Source: Pseudomonas caricapapayae (GTDB lineage Bacteria; Pseudomonadota; Gammaproteobacteria; Pseudomonadales; Pseudomonadaceae). Taken from it: a stretch of DNA of 64,000 nucleotides. Numbering within the stretch: the stretch's first letter is position 1; every line of letters starts with the position of its first letter. The notes under the pieces are model-generated. The model saw only the letters and a program-made list of their open reading frames with translations. It made no database searches and was not told the DNA's origin. Positions 1 through 9,407 of this stretch are shown piece by piece. The stretch covers positions 1 through 64,000 of the forward strand of contig NZ_LJPW01000068.1 of the NCBI RefSeq assembly GCF_001400735.1, read 5' to 3'. The translations under genes were made by a program, and so were the position numbers.

Positions 1-1
1 C

Positions 2-1585
2 GAAGGCATCGATGCCTTCGGTCGCGATTCGGGCCTTGCGATCATCCCGGCACCGCGTTTGCTGCCGCGTGTCATCAAGGTGCCGGAAGAGGTCTGCGGG
101 CCTGGCGACAACTTCGTGTTTCTGTCGTCGATGATCCATGCCCACGCCGACGATCTGTTTCAGGGCATGAAGGTCAAGGGCTGCTATCAGTTCCGCCTGA
201 CTCGAAACGCCGATCTGGCGCTGGACTCGGAAGACGTGGAAGACCTGGCGCGTGCCCTGCGTGGCGAATTGTTCTCGCGTCGTTACGGCGATGCGGTGCG
301 TCTGGAAGTGGCCGATACCTGCCCCAAACACCTGTCGGACTACCTGCTCAAGCAGTTCAACCTGAACGAGTCCGAGCTGTATCAGGTCAATGGGCCGGTC
401 AACCTGACGCGCCTGTTCAGCATTACCGGCCTGGACAGCCATCCGGAATTGCAATACCCGCCGTTCACGCCAGCCATTCCCAAGCTGCTGCAGAACAGCG
501 AAAACGTTTTCAGCGTGGTCAGCAAGCAGGACATCCTGTTGCTGCACCCTTTCGAGTCGTTTACGCCGGTGGTCGACCTGCTCCGTCAGGCTGCAAAGGA
601 CCCGCATGTTCTGGCCGTGCGCCAGACGCTGTACCGCAGCGGTGCGAACTCGGAAATTGTCGACGCGCTGGTCGATGCTGCGCGCAACGGCAAGGAAGTC
701 ACTGCGGTGATCGAATTGCGTGCCCGTTTTGACGAAGAGTCCAACCTGCAACTGGCCAGCCGTCTTCAGGCCGCGGGTGCGGTAGTGATCTACGGTGTGG
801 TCGGCTTCAAGACCCACGCCAAGATGATGTTGATTCTGCGTCGCGAAGCGGGTGAAATCGTCCGTTACGCGCACCTCGGGACCGGTAACTATCATGCCGG
901 CAATGCGCGTCTGTATACCGACTACAGCCTGCTGACCTCCGATGACGCATTGTGCGAAGACGTCGGCAAGCTGTTCAGTCAGTTGATCGGCATGGGCAAG
1001 ACGTTGCGCATGAAGAAGCTGCTGCATGCGCCGTTCACGCTCAAGAAGGGCATGCTCGACATGATTGCCCGCGAAACGCAATTCGCACTCGATGGCAAGC
1101 CTGCGCACATCATCGCCAAGTTCAACTCGCTGACCGATCCGAAGATCATCCGTGCGTTGTACAAGGCCAGCCAGTCCGGCGTGCGTATCGATCTGGTGGT
1201 GCGCGGCATGTGCTGCCTGCGTCCGGGAATTGCGGGGGTCTCGCACAATATCCACGTGCGCTCGATCATCGGCCGCTTCCTGGAGCACACACGGGTGTTC
1301 TACTTCCTCAATGGCGGCGACGAGCAGATGTTCCTGTCGAGTGCCGACTGGATGGAGCGCAACCTCGACAAGCGCGTCGAGACCTGCTTCCCGGTAGAGG
1401 GCAAAAAGTTGATTCTGCGTGTGAAGAAGGAGCTGGAAAGCTACCTGACCGACAACACCCACAGCTGGCTGCTGCAGTCTGACGGGCGTTACGTGCGCAG
1501 TATGCCGACTGGCAACCAGAACGCTCGAAGCGCTCAGGCGACCCTGCTGGAGCGCCTGAGCAACCCGGTCCTCAGCGTACGCTGA
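2..1585 (+). CDS. ppk: Polyphosphate kinase 1, C-terminal part (5' end outside window)
   Basis: Transfers the gamma phosphate of ATP to inorganic polyphosphate, reversibly. The reading frame is open from base 2, so the gene begins upstream of the window and roughly the last 528 codons are present. Visible family landmarks are [10 protein letters not shown] at the left edge, the FKTHAKMML segment holding the histidine expected to be phosphorylated, HLGTGNYH followed by [12 protein letters not shown], and the [17 protein letters not shown] block of the second phospholipase-D-like half. The gene converges with ppx and their 3' ends overlap by 14 bp, so no terminator fits between them. The synthesis and hydrolysis enzymes therefore sit tail to tail. 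Confidence 0.97.
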   Translation, partial: EGIDAFGRDSGLAIIPAPRLLPRVIKVPEEVCGPGDNFVFLSSMIHAHADDLFQGMKVKGCYQFRLTRNADLALDSEDVEDLARALRGELFSRRYGDAVRLEVADTCPKHLSDYLLKQFNLNESELYQVNGPVNLTRLFSITGLDSHPELQYPPFTPAIPKLLQNSENVFSVVSKQDILLLHPFESFTPVVDLLRQAAKDPHVLAVRQTLYRSGANSEIVDALVDAARNGKEVTAVIELRARFDEESNLQLASRLQAAGAVVIYGVVGFKTHAKMMLILRREAGEIVRYAHLGTGNYHAGNARLYTDYSLLTSDDALCEDVGKLFSQLIGMGKTLRMKKLLHAPFTLKKGMLDMIARETQFALDGKPAHIIAKFNSLTDPKIIRALYKASQSGVRIDLVVRGMCCLRPGIAGVSHNIHVRSIIGRFLEHTRVFYFLNGGDEQMFLSSADWMERNLDKRVETCFPVEGKKLILRVKKELESYLTDNTHSWLLQSDGRYVRSMPTGNQNARSAQATLLERLSNPVLSVR

Positions 1586-3074
1586 AGACGATGCCGACTC
1601 GGGTCAGCCACTCCGCTTCCAGCGCGAAGTCGGCCTGAGTCAGCTGGTTGTTTTCCAGCCAGCCTTTCGGGAACTCAGCGTCCAGGTTCGGACCGTCGGC
1701 ACGCAGCACTACGCGCGGCATCTCCTGGGTGCCGCGGATGTGGTGGAACAGAATCGCAAAGCGCAACAACACGCACAGGCGAATCAGCTTGATGCCTTCA
1801 GCGCCAAAATCGGCGAACTTGTCCTTGGGAATATTGCGGCGATGACCGCGCACCAACAGTGCGAGCATTTGCTGGTCTTCGCGTGAGAAACCGGCAAGGT
1901 CAGAATGCTCGATCAGGTACGCGCCGTGCTTGTGATAGTGATAGTGGGCGATGTCCAGGCCGATCTCATGCACCTTGGCCGCCCAACTGAGCAGTTCGGC
2001 ATAGCTTTCATGCTGCAGCTCCCAGCTATCGGCCACCTGCTCCAGCGCATGCAGCGCCTTGGCTTCGACGCGTGCAGCCTGTTCCAGATCGACGTGGTAA
2101 CGCTCCATCAGCGAGCTGAGCGTGCGCTCGCGCACGTCTTCGTGATGGTGGCGGCCCATCAGGTCGTAGAGCACGCCTTCACGCAGCGCGCCTTCGCAAT
2201 GATCCATGCGCTTGAGTTCAAGGGCATCGAAGATGGCTTCCAGAATCGCCAGGCCTGCGGGGAAAATGGCGCGACGGTCAGGCTTGATGCCGTCGAAGTC
2301 GATCTTTTCGACATCGCCCAGCTTGAACAGCTTGCGCTTGAGCCAGGCCAGCCCTTCGGCATTGACCTCGCCGGCGCCATAACCATTGGCCTTCAGTGCC
2401 AGGCCGATAGCGCGGATGGTACCTGAAGAGCCAATCGCTTCATCCCACTTCAGGCGATGCAGTGCATGCTCGATGCTCATTATTTCCAGGCGGGCAGCGG
2501 TGTAGGCCTGCGCGTAACGGGCCGGTGTCACCTTGCCGTCGCGGAAGTAGCGCTGAGTAAAACTCACGCAGCCCATCTGCAGGCTTTCACGCAGCAGCGG
2601 CTCGAAGCGCTGACCGATAATGAATTCGGTACTGCCGCCGCCGATGTCGGCCACCAGGCGCTTGCCTGGGGTGTCGGCCAGCGTGTGAGAGACGCCCAGA
2701 TAAATGAGGCGCGCCTCTTCCCGGCCAGAGATGACTTCCACCGGATGGCCGAGAATTTCTTCTGCGCGGTGAATGAAGTCGTTGCGGTTGCGGGCCTCGC
2801 GCAGGGCATTGGTGCCGACGATGCGCACGGCACCCAGCGGCAGACCATTGATCAACTGGGCAAAGCGTTTCAGGCAGTCGAGACCGCGCTGCATGGATTC
2901 TTCGGTCAACTGGCGCTCTTCATCGATGCCAGCGGCCAACTGCACCTTCTCGCCCAGGCGCTCAAGAATGCGAATTTCGCCCTGATTGGCTTTTGCCACA
3001 ACCATATGAAAGCTGTTGGAGCCCAGGTCGATGGCGGCGATCAGTGAAAAATTCTTGGGTGTTGAGTGCGGCAT
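1572..3074 (-). CDS. ppx: Exopolyphosphatase
   Basis: Releases terminal phosphate from polyphosphate; members of the family also hydrolyse pppGpp. The 500-residue protein opens with the actin-like/ASKHA phosphate motif [15 protein letters not shown], has the second phosphate loop [10 protein letters not shown], and ends in an HD-type helical region ([20 protein letters not shown]). The frame stays open 26 codons further upstream, but the start [10 protein letters not shown] at 3074 gives the usual family length and places the first beta strand correctly, so it was chosen. It is convergent with ppk, overlapping by 14 bp. A 460-bp spacer with repeats separates it from the next operon. Confidence 0.96.
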   Translation of the reverse strand: MPHSTPKNFSLIAAIDLGSNSFHMVVAKANQGEIRILERLGEKVQLAAGIDEERQLTEESMQRGLDCLKRFAQLINGLPLGAVRIVGTNALREARNRNDFIHRAEEILGHPVEVISGREEARLIYLGVSHTLADTPGKRLVADIGGGSTEFIIGQRFEPLLRESLQMGCVSFTQRYFRDGKVTPARYAQAYTAARLEIMSIEHALHRLKWDEAIGSSGTIRAIGLALKANGYGAGEVNAEGLAWLKRKLFKLGDVEKIDFDGIKPDRRAIFPAGLAILEAIFDALELKRMDHCEGALREGVLYDLMGRHHHEDVRERTLSSLMERYHVDLEQAARVEAKALHALEQVADSWELQHESYAELLSWAAKVHEIGLDIAHYHYHKHGAYLIEHSDLAGFSREDQQMLALLVRGHRRNIPKDKFADFGAEGIKLIRLCVLLRFAILFHHIRGTQEMPRVVLRADGPNLDAEFPKGWLENNQLTQADFALEAEWLTRVGIVFSVR

Positions 3075-3311
3075 GGTCAGGAAATCCGGTTCGATAACCG
3101 GACCATCGTGCCACGATCCATGCTTGCCGCCAACGCGAAGCTGTTCAGGCACCGGAAATACCCGGTATTACTCTTGTGACGTGGCGCATGGCTATCAGGT
3201 CGACGTCATAGCTCTTTCACTGCCGTGCCGATGCTTTGCGTTCCCGCGTTGGAGTGCTCGGCGTTATACACAGTCCGGAGAATTGAGCTTACAGGCTTCT
3301 GGCCGAAGGAC

Positions 3312-3401
3312 GTGGGAGCGAACTTGTTCGCGAAGACGGTGTTTCAGGCGATACATATTCGCGAAATGTACCGGCCCCTTCGCGGACAAGTCCGCTCCCA
3401 C
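3312..3401. repeat. REP doublet (REPIN) downstream of the amino-acid ABC operon
   Basis: Two REP elements face each other: GTGGGAGCGAACTTGTTCGC at the left and GCGGACAAGTCCGCTCCCAC at the right, about 45 bp apart. Close copies lie at 37250-37379, 42638-42727 and 56247-56336. This arrangement is typical of REPINs mobilised by RAYT transposases in Pseudomonas; no RAYT gene lies in the window. The rest of the 3075-3535 spacer shows only a second palindromic repeat (3482-3533) and no gene I can support. Confidence 0.9.
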
Positions 3402-3481
3402 AAAAGCGAAGCGTCGCCCGGTCCTCTCCCACAGGGGCGTCCAACACTGCGTTCCAACACTGGAGGAACGATGACCCAACT

Positions 3482-3533
3482 ATCGTGCGACGCTCCGCGT
3501 CGCATGCAGTTCAGGACGCTTTGCGTCCGGTCT
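3482..3533. repeat. GACGC/GCGTC palindromic extragenic repeat
   Basis: Two short palindromes in series, GCGACGCTCCGCGTCGC and GGACGCTTTGCGTCC, form a module seen again at about 33735-33785 and, in variants, at 27759-27965 and 44737-44962. It lies just after the stop of the ABC ATPase gene and could act as a 3' hairpin for that operon. It is a different family from the GTGGGAGCG REP doublets. Confidence 0.7.
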
Positions 3534-3535
3534 TG

Positions 3536-4270
3536 TCACGCGTGTTCTACGGTGCCAATGAAGTTCGCCAGTTCCGGGGTTTTCGGGTTGGCGAACAGTA
3601 CTTTCGGGTCGCCGACTTCATGCACCTTGCCCTGATGCATGAACACCAGCTTGTCGCCCACTTCACGAGCGAAGCGCATTTCGTGGGTGACCATGATCAG
3701 GGTCATGCCGTCGGCTGCCAGCTGGCGCACAACGCTGAGCACTTCATTGACCAGCTCCGGGTCCAGCGCCGAAGTGATTTCGTCGCAGAGCAAAACCTTG
3801 GGTGACATGGCCAGTGCGCGAGCAATCGCCACGCGTTGCTGCTGGCCACCGGACAGGCGATCCGGGAAGGCATCGAACTTCTCGCCCAGCCCCACGCGCT
3901 CGAGCATCTTTTTTGCCAGCCTTGCGGCTTCGGCCTTGGGGACCTTCTGTACGATCTGCGGCGCGAGCATCACGTTCTCGCCCACGCTCAGGTGCGGGAA
4001 CAGGTTGAACTGCTGAAACACCATGCCGACCTTCTGCCGCAGGGTGCGCAGGTCGGCGCGTGCGGCATCGAGATACTCGCCGTCGACTTCGATCACGCCA
4101 TCGTTGATCGACTCCAGACCGTTGAGCGTGCGCAGCAGGGTGCTCTTGCCCGAGCCGCTGCGACCAATGATCGCCACTACCTGACCTTCCTCGACCGACA
4201 GGTCGATGCCCTTCAGGACGTGATGATCGCCATAGTATTTATGCAGGGCGGAAATTCTAAGCAGAGGCAT
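3536..4270 (-). CDS. Polar amino-acid ABC transporter, ATP-binding subunit
   Basis: Cytoplasmic ATPase (244 aa) of the polar amino-acid uptake (PAAT) type. Walker A is GRSGSGKST, the signature is [15 protein letters not shown], Walker B is VLLCDEITSALDP, and the switch histidine is in MVTHEM. The start MPLLRISALHKYY at 4270 was preferred to the longer frame because the extra 35 upstream residues lie inside the preceding permease gene and do not look like ABC sequence. It overlaps that permease gene by 14 bp, indicating translational coupling. Last gene of a four-gene operon; substrate not determinable. Confidence 0.93.
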   Translation of the reverse strand: MPLLRISALHKYYGDHHVLKGIDLSVEEGQVVAIIGRSGSGKSTLLRTLNGLESINDGVIEVDGEYLDAARADLRTLRQKVGMVFQQFNLFPHLSVGENVMLAPQIVQKVPKAEAARLAKKMLERVGLGEKFDAFPDRLSGGQQQRVAIARALAMSPKVLLCDEITSALDPELVNEVLSVVRQLAADGMTLIMVTHEMRFAREVGDKLVFMHQGKVHEVGDPKVLFANPKTPELANFIGTVEHA

Positions 4271-4904
4271 GCAGTCTCCTTTCCAAATGGCGCGCGCACA
4301 GCGACAAGGGGTAGCACAGGATGAAGTAGCCCAGAGCAACGAAGCCATAGACCATGAAAGGTTCGAACGTGGCATTGGCCAGCATGCTGCCGGTCTTGGT
4401 CAGTTCGGTAAAGCCGATGATCGAGGTCACAGCGGTGCCTTTGACCACCTGTACGGAAAAGCCGACCGTTGGCGCAACCGCGATACGCAGGGCCTGAGGC
4501 AATATTACGTAGCGCATCTGCTCAAACGGGGTCATCGCCAGGCTGGCCGACGCTTCCCACTGGCCCTTGGAAATCGATTCCACGCAGCCGCGCCAGATTT
4601 CGGCAAGGTAGGCGCTGGTAAACAGCGTCAAGGCCAGTGCCGCCGCAGCCCAGGGCGAGATGTTCATGCCCATCAGAGCGACACCGAAGAACACCAGAAA
4701 CAGCTGCATCAGCAATGGCGTACCTTGAAACAGCTCTATATAGAGTTTGGCGGTCACACGCGGGCCGGATTTTTCCGAGGTGCGCATGCCCATCACCAGC
4801 AAACCGATCAGGCCACCGCCGATGAAGGCCACCAATGACAAGGCTACGGTCCATTGCAGGCCGATCAGCAGATTGCGCAGGATGTCCCAGAGGGTGAAAT
4901 CCAT
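4257..4904 (-). CDS. Polar amino-acid ABC transporter permease (second)
   Basis: Inner-membrane permease of 215 aa in the HisM/GlnP family. It has an N-terminal segment (ILRNLLIGLQWTVALSLVAF), the TPLLMQLFLVFFG segment and the EAA loop around EASASLAMTPFEQMRYVILPQALR. The start is fused to the stop of the other permease gene (TGATG, 1-bp overlap), and its 3' end overlaps the ATPase gene. The two permeases presumably form the heterodimeric channel. Confidence 0.93.
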   Translation of the reverse strand: MDFTLWDILRNLLIGLQWTVALSLVAFIGGGLIGLLVMGMRTSEKSGPRVTAKLYIELFQGTPLLMQLFLVFFGVALMGMNISPWAAAALALTLFTSAYLAEIWRGCVESISKGQWEASASLAMTPFEQMRYVILPQALRIAVAPTVGFSVQVVKGTAVTSIIGFTELTKTGSMLANATFEPFMVYGFVALGYFILCYPLSLCARHLERRLHASA

Positions 4905-5569
4905 CAGCTGCTCCTCGATATGTAGCGACGCCCGATCCAGGCCAGCAGTTGCCGGATCAGCAGGGCCATGGCCAGGTAGATCAGCGTCGTCACGATGTAG
5001 GTTTCAAACGAGCGGAAGTTGCGTGACTGGATGAAGTTGGCAAAGAAGCTCAACTCCTCGGTAGCAATCTGCGAGCAAACCGCCGAGCCCAGCATGACGA
5101 TGATGATCTGGCTGCTCAGTGCCGGCCAGACCTTGCTCAGCGCCGGAATCAGGACGACGTAGCGAAACGCTTCATAACGATTCATCGCCAGGGCTGCCGA
5201 CGCTTCGAGCTGCCCCTTGGGGATCGCCTGAATGCCCGCTCGCACGATTTCGGTCGAGTACGCACCCAGGTTGATGACCATCGCCAGCACCGCCGCCTGC
5301 CATTCCGAGATCTGCACGCCCAGCGACGGCAGCCCGAAAAAAATGAAGAACAGCTGGACCAGAAACGGCGTGTTACGGATCAGCTCGACATAGATCGCGA
5401 AGATCGTTGCAAAGGGCTGGATCTTCCAGGCCCTTACAACAGCACCGACAATACCGAGGCTGACGCCCAGCAGGGTGCCAATGGCAGTCAGTTCCAGCGT
5501 GAACAAAGCCCCGCGCATCAGCAGATCGATGCTTTGCAGGACCGGTGTAAAGTCGAAGTGATAAGCCAT
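4904..5569 (-). CDS. Polar amino-acid ABC transporter permease (first)
   Basis: A 221-residue HisM-type permease with NTPFLVQLFFIFFGLPSLG and the EAA loop ASAALAMNRYEAFRYVVLIP. It lies 29 bp after the binding-protein gene and overlaps the second permease by one base. It is paralogous to its neighbour, as expected for PAAT importers with two different membrane subunits. Confidence 0.93.
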   Translation of the reverse strand: MAYHFDFTPVLQSIDLLMRGALFTLELTAIGTLLGVSLGIVGAVVRAWKIQPFATIFAIYVELIRNTPFLVQLFFIFFGLPSLGVQISEWQAAVLAMVINLGAYSTEIVRAGIQAIPKGQLEASAALAMNRYEAFRYVVLIPALSKVWPALSSQIIIVMLGSAVCSQIATEELSFFANFIQSRNFRSFETYIVTTLIYLAMALLIRQLLAWIGRRYISRSS

Positions 5570-5598
5570 TGGTGAATCCTGTGACCGGAAAGCGGTGA

Positions 5599-6384
5599 TC
5601 AGAGATCGGCGGGCAGCGGTTGCTTCAGCCAGGTCTGGGACGCTTTTTCCAGCGATCCGTCAGCCTTGGCGGCGTTCAGGATTTCGTCCACCTTGCCCAG
5701 CAGCTCCGGCTGGCCTTTGTTCACGCCGACATAGACTGGAGAGTCCTTGAGCTTCACTTTCAGCGCCGGAATGCGCTTGGGGTTGCGCTCGCTGATGGCG
5801 ACCATCACCACGTTACCGCTGGCGATCAGGTCAGTCTGCCCGGCCAGATAGGCGGCGATGGTGGAGTTGTTGTCTTCGAAGCGCTTGATGGTTGCGCCTT
5901 CCGGTGCAACTTTCGACAGCTCGATGTCCTCGATGGCACCACGGGTGACACTGATGGTCTTGCCCTTCAGGTCGGCGATGTCCTTGACCGGAGAATCAGG
6001 CGGACCGAATACCGCGAGGTAGAACGGAGCATAAGCGCGGGAGAAGTCGATGACTTTTTCGCGATCCGGGTTCTTGCCCAGGCTGGAGATCACCAGGTCA
6101 ACCTTGCCGGTGGTCAGGAACGGGATGCGGTTGGTGCTGTTGACCGGCGTCAGTTCCAGCTTGACCTTCAGCCTGTCGGCCAGCAGTTGTGCGGTGTCGA
6201 TGTCCAGCCCGCGAGGTTTCATGTCCGGGCCGACCGAGCCGAATGGCGGGAAGTCCTGCGGAACGGCAACCTTCAGGGTGCCGCGCGCTACAACGTCGTC
6301 CAGGCCGTTGGCGTGGGCGGGTGTCTGGCTCAGCATCAGACTGGCAAACAATGCAGTAAGCAGGGCGCTGTAACGCTTGGTCAT
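5599..6384 (-). CDS. Periplasmic amino-acid-binding protein of the ABC importer
   Basis: Solute-binding protein of 261 aa (family 3 SBP). The start MTKRYSALLTALFASLML at 6384 gives a clear signal peptide with cleavage expected after TPAHA. An upstream extension of 26 codons would spoil the signal peptide. Family landmarks are LKVAVPQDFPPFG, GLDIDTAQLLADRL, and VDLVISSLGKNPDREKVIDFS. First gene of the operon, facing the GntR regulator; the shared spacer holds a perfect operator-like palindrome. Specific ligand unknown. Confidence 0.93.
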   Translation of the reverse strand: MTKRYSALLTALFASLMLSQTPAHANGLDDVVARGTLKVAVPQDFPPFGSVGPDMKPRGLDIDTAQLLADRLKVKLELTPVNSTNRIPFLTTGKVDLVISSLGKNPDREKVIDFSRAYAPFYLAVFGPPDSPVKDIADLKGKTISVTRGAIEDIELSKVAPEGATIKRFEDNNSTIAAYLAGQTDLIASGNVVMVAISERNPKRIPALKVKLKDSPVYVGVNKGQPELLGKVDEILNAAKADGSLEKASQTWLKQPLPADL

Positions 6385-6493
6385 ATGAAGTCTCCGGGCG
6401 AAACGTAGGATGTTGGCCTGTCTCCAGTGCACAGCGCATGCCATCCGGCTGTCACGTGCCATAACTCAAGGTTTGCAGGACGTTTATGGTCTT

Positions 6494-6508
6494 ACTGGTC
6501 TGACCAGT
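6494..6508. promoter_or_regulatory. Probable GntR/FadR-type operator in the divergent promoter region
   Basis: The 15-bp sequence ACTGGTCTGACCAGT is a perfect inverted repeat of 7-bp arms around one base. It matches the TGGTNNNACCA form typical of FadR-subfamily operators. It lies between the ABC binding-protein gene and the GntR regulator gene, so it is the best candidate binding site for that regulator. Binding is inferred from position and form. Confidence 0.75.
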
Positions 6509-6618
6509 CAAAGGGCGGCGCGCCCTGCTTTGGCGCGCTTTGAAGCCCCGTCGCCCCAGTGCTGGGCGTCGCTTGCCGAATCTTCGGTATGGGGATAAAA
6601 GGGATTTTTACTGGACTG

Positions 6619-6633
6619 ACTGGCCTGAACAGT
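6619..6633. promoter_or_regulatory. Second, imperfect copy of the FadR-type operator
   Basis: ACTGGCCTGAACAGT keeps the same spacing and outer bases as the perfect copy at 6494-6508 but has two arm mismatches. It abuts the regulator's start codon at 6635, a position suited to autorepression. Confidence 0.55.
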
Positions 6634-6634
6634 G

Positions 6635-7339
6635 ATGCCGAACACTTCACTCGCCGTACCCGAATCAGCCCTCAGGGCCATTCGCAAGTTGATTGCCGAG
6701 CAAGGTTACAAGCCTGGAGAAAGCCTGCCGTCGCAGCGTGATCTGGCCGTCCTGCTGGGCGTCAGTCGGGCGTCTTTGCGTGAGGCTTTGTCATCGCTCA
6801 GCGCACTTGGGGTGGTTAGCGTTCAGCCGGGCAAAGGCGTATTTGTGCAGTCTGTTTCTGAACCAGAACAGCGCACGAACGGTTTTTCCTGGCCTTTTGA
6901 GGCTCAGGTTTCACCGGCCGACACTTTCCAGCTGCGATATGCCCTGGAAGGCTTCGCGGCTGGCCTGGCAGCCGTCACCCTCACCGCTGACGAACGGGAT
7001 GTGCTTGAAGACAATGTCGAAGCGATGCGTCTGGAGTTGCGTGCCGGCGACTTCGAGGCTGCGGCCCGGCTGGATTTCGAATTTCACCGGCACATCCTGA
7101 TCGCCAGTGGCAATCAGGCCATGCTGGGAATCGTGACCGCAGGTGCCGATATCTTCCTCGAGAGCCAGAAAATGCCGTTCATACGTGCAGCAAGGGTCAT
7201 GGAAACCTGGCAGGAGCACCGCAAGATCCTCCGTGCGCTGGCACGGCATGCGTCGGGGCCTGCGCAAAAGGCTATGCAGGACCACATCCGTGGTGCAGCG
7301 CTTCGTACCGGTATCGTGTTCGTTTCGCCTTCCGGTTGA
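6635..7339 (+). CDS. GntR-family (FadR subfamily) transcriptional regulator
   Basis: A 234-residue regulator. The N-terminal winged helix (about residues 10-75) contains KPGESLPSQRDLAVLLGVSRASLREALSSL, the usual GntR recognition region. The C-terminal half is an all-helical FCD domain with the metal-ligand region LDFEFHRHILIASGNQ. The ATG at 6635 is used; a GTG one codon earlier is possible. Divergent from the amino-acid importer operon, so local control of that importer is the natural inference. Confidence 0.9.
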   Translation: MPNTSLAVPESALRAIRKLIAEQGYKPGESLPSQRDLAVLLGVSRASLREALSSLSALGVVSVQPGKGVFVQSVSEPEQRTNGFSWPFEAQVSPADTFQLRYALEGFAAGLAAVTLTADERDVLEDNVEAMRLELRAGDFEAAARLDFEFHRHILIASGNQAMLGIVTAGADIFLESQKMPFIRAARVMETWQEHRKILRALARHASGPAQKAMQDHIRGAALRTGIVFVSPSG

Positions 7340-7459
7340 GCGCGTGCCATAACTCCAGTCATGCATCATCATAGCCAGACTCAATGAACCTTCGCTTCCT
7401 GAATGACTTGCAGCCCGCTATGATGGGCGTCGTTTTAGCCTATGACCTCGGAGACTTCC

Positions 7460-7789
7460 ATGAGCAACGACCTGATCAAACACGTCACCGACGCCACATT
7501 TGAAGCCGAAGTTCTCAAGGCTGATGGTGCCGTGCTGGTTGACTACTGGGCTGAGTGGTGTGGCCCCTGCAAGATGATTGCCCCGGTACTGGATGAAATC
7601 GCTACCGCTTACCAAGGCAAGCTGACTGTTGCAAAACTTAACATCGATGAAAATCAGGACACCCCTGCCAAGCATGGCGTGCGCGGTATCCCTACGCTGA
7701 TGCTGTTCAAGAACGGCAATGTTGAAGCGACCAAAGTCGGCGCTCTGTCGAAGTCGCAGCTGGCCGCGTTTCTCGACGCCAATATCTGA
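7460..7789 (+). CDS. trxA: Thioredoxin 1
   Basis: Cytoplasmic disulfide reductase, 109 aa, with the active site WCGPCK (Cys34 and Cys37), the conserved Asp in VLVDYWAEW and the cis-proline in [11 protein letters not shown]. The ATG at 7460 (MSNDLIKHV) is preceded at good distance by CGGAG; the open frame begins six codons earlier. It is followed by a strong Rho-independent terminator and then rho, the conserved Pseudomonas order. Confidence 0.98.
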   Translation: MSNDLIKHVTDATFEAEVLKADGAVLVDYWAEWCGPCKMIAPVLDEIATAYQGKLTVAKLNIDENQDTPAKHGVRGIPTLMLFKNGNVEATKVGALSKSQLAAFLDANI

Positions 7790-7801
7790 GGCGTTTCAAA
7801 G

Positions 7802-7826
7802 CCCCGCAAATAGCGGGGTTTTTTTC
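7802..7826 (+). terminator. Rho-independent terminator of trxA
   Basis: CCCCGC, loop AAATA, GCGGGG, then a run of seven T residues, 13 bp after the trxA stop. Confidence 0.95.
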
Positions 7827-8020
7827 GGGGGGCGTACTAGACGCCTGGAAAAACAGGTGGTACATTCGGCCCCGCAACGGCTTCTCCGTTGCCCCCTGCT
7901 AGCCGTCGCCGACGCTCTCCTTTCGATTTAGTACGCGATCCTGTCGCCTTCTCTGCGGCGCGGCCTCATTAAGCCAAAAGCTTAATTTCCCCCTCCATAC
8001 ATGATTACGTCATTCCCCAT

Positions 8021-9280
8021 ATGAACCTGACTGAACTCAAGCAAAAGCCGATTACCGAATTGCTCGAAATGGCCGAACAGGCTGGCATAGAAAATATGGC
8101 CCGTTCGCGCAAGCAGGACGTCATTTTTTCCCTGCTTAAACGGCACGCCAAAAGTGGCGAGGAAATATCCGGTGATGGCGTGCTGGAGATTCTCCAGGAC
8201 GGCTTCGGTTTCCTGCGCTCTGCAGACGCTTCCTACCTGGCCGGCCCGGATGACATCTATGTCTCCCCCAGCCAGATCCGCCGTTTCAACCTGCGTACCG
8301 GCGACACCATCGTTGGCAAGATCCGTCCACCGAAGGAAGGCGAGCGTTATTTCGCTCTGCTCAAGGTCGACACGATCAACTACGACCGTCCGGAAAACGC
8401 CAAGAACAAGATTCTGTTCGAAAACCTGACGCCGCTGTTCCCGACGATTCGCATGAAGATGGAGGCCGGTAACGGTTCCACCGAAGACCTGACCGGTCGT
8501 GTGATCGATCTGTGTGCACCGATCGGTAAAGGTCAGCGTGGTCTGATCGTTGCGCCGCCAAAGGCGGGCAAGACCATCATGCTGCAGAACATCGCGTCGA
8601 ACATCACTCGCAACAATCCGGAAGTGCATCTGATCGTTCTGCTGATCGATGAGCGTCCGGAAGAAGTAACCGAAATGCAGCGTACCGTGCGCGGCGAAGT
8701 GGTTGCCTCGACGTTCGACGAACCGCCAACCCGTCACGTACAGGTTGCCGAGATGGTGATCGAGAAGGCCAAGCGGCTGGTCGAGCACAAGAAAGACGTG
8801 GTCATCCTGCTCGACTCCATCACCCGTCTGGCGCGTGCCTACAACACTGTCATCCCGAGCTCCGGCAAAGTGCTGACCGGTGGTGTCGATGCCCATGCAC
8901 TCGAGAAGCCGAAGCGTTTCTTCGGTGCCGCGCGGAACATCGAAGAAGGCGGCTCGCTGACCATCATCGCCACCGCACTGGTTGAAACCGGTTCGAAGAT
9001 GGATGAAGTCATCTACGAAGAATTCAAGGGTACTGGCAACATGGAGCTGCCTCTGGATCGCAAGATCGCAGAGAAGCGTGTGTTCCCGGCCATCAACATC
9101 AACCGTTCCGGCACACGCCGCGAAGAGCTGTTGACCGCTGATGACGAGCTGCAGCGCATGTGGATTCTGCGCAAGCTGCTGCACCCGATGGACGAAGTCG
9201 CGGCTATCGAGTTCCTGATCGACAAGCTCAAGCAGACCAAGACCAACGACGAGTTCTTCCTGTCCATGAAGCGCAAGTAA
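8021..9280 (+). CDS. rho: Transcription termination factor Rho
   Basis: Hexameric RNA helicase that ends transcription, 419 aa, the standard length. The N-terminal RNA-binding OB fold (about residues 50-125) contains the cold-shock-like DGFGFLR. The ATPase domain has Walker A APPKAGKT, Walker [17 protein letters not shown], and the R-loop region. The start [11 protein letters not shown] has no strong Shine-Dalgarno sequence. The gene follows a leader of about 190 bases after the trxA terminator, where autogenous attenuation could act as known in enterics; that is inference. Confidence 0.98.
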   Translation: MNLTELKQKPITELLEMAEQAGIENMARSRKQDVIFSLLKRHAKSGEEISGDGVLEILQDGFGFLRSADASYLAGPDDIYVSPSQIRRFNLRTGDTIVGKIRPPKEGERYFALLKVDTINYDRPENAKNKILFENLTPLFPTIRMKMEAGNGSTEDLTGRVIDLCAPIGKGQRGLIVAPPKAGKTIMLQNIASNITRNNPEVHLIVLLIDERPEEVTEMQRTVRGEVVASTFDEPPTRHVQVAEMVIEKAKRLVEHKKDVVILLDSITRLARAYNTVIPSSGKVLTGGVDAHALEKPKRFFGAARNIEEGGSLTIIATALVETGSKMDEVIYEEFKGTGNMELPLDRKIAEKRVFPAININRSGTRREELLTADDELQRMWILRKLLHPMDEVAAIEFLIDKLKQTKTNDEFFLSMKRK

Positions 9281-9295
9281 CTGGCAGGCTGAAAC

Positions 9296-9329
9296 AAAAA
9301 ATGGTGCCCTTCGGGGCGCCATTTTTTTT
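9296..9329 (+). terminator. Rho-independent terminator of rho
   Basis: ATGGTGCCC, loop TTC, GGGGCGCCAT followed by eight T residues, starting 16 bp after the rho stop. Confidence 0.95.
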
Positions 9330-9407
9330 GCCTGCGCATCGCCGATTAGCTGCCTTGGCGGGCTGGAGCAGGTACGATGTGCGTCTATTGGATAAATGGC
9401 CGGGTTA

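Noticed and set aside
3075..3535. Open frames across the ppx upstream spacer (up to 152 codons)
   Set aside because: They run through REP palindromes and lack ribosome-binding sites or family similarity.
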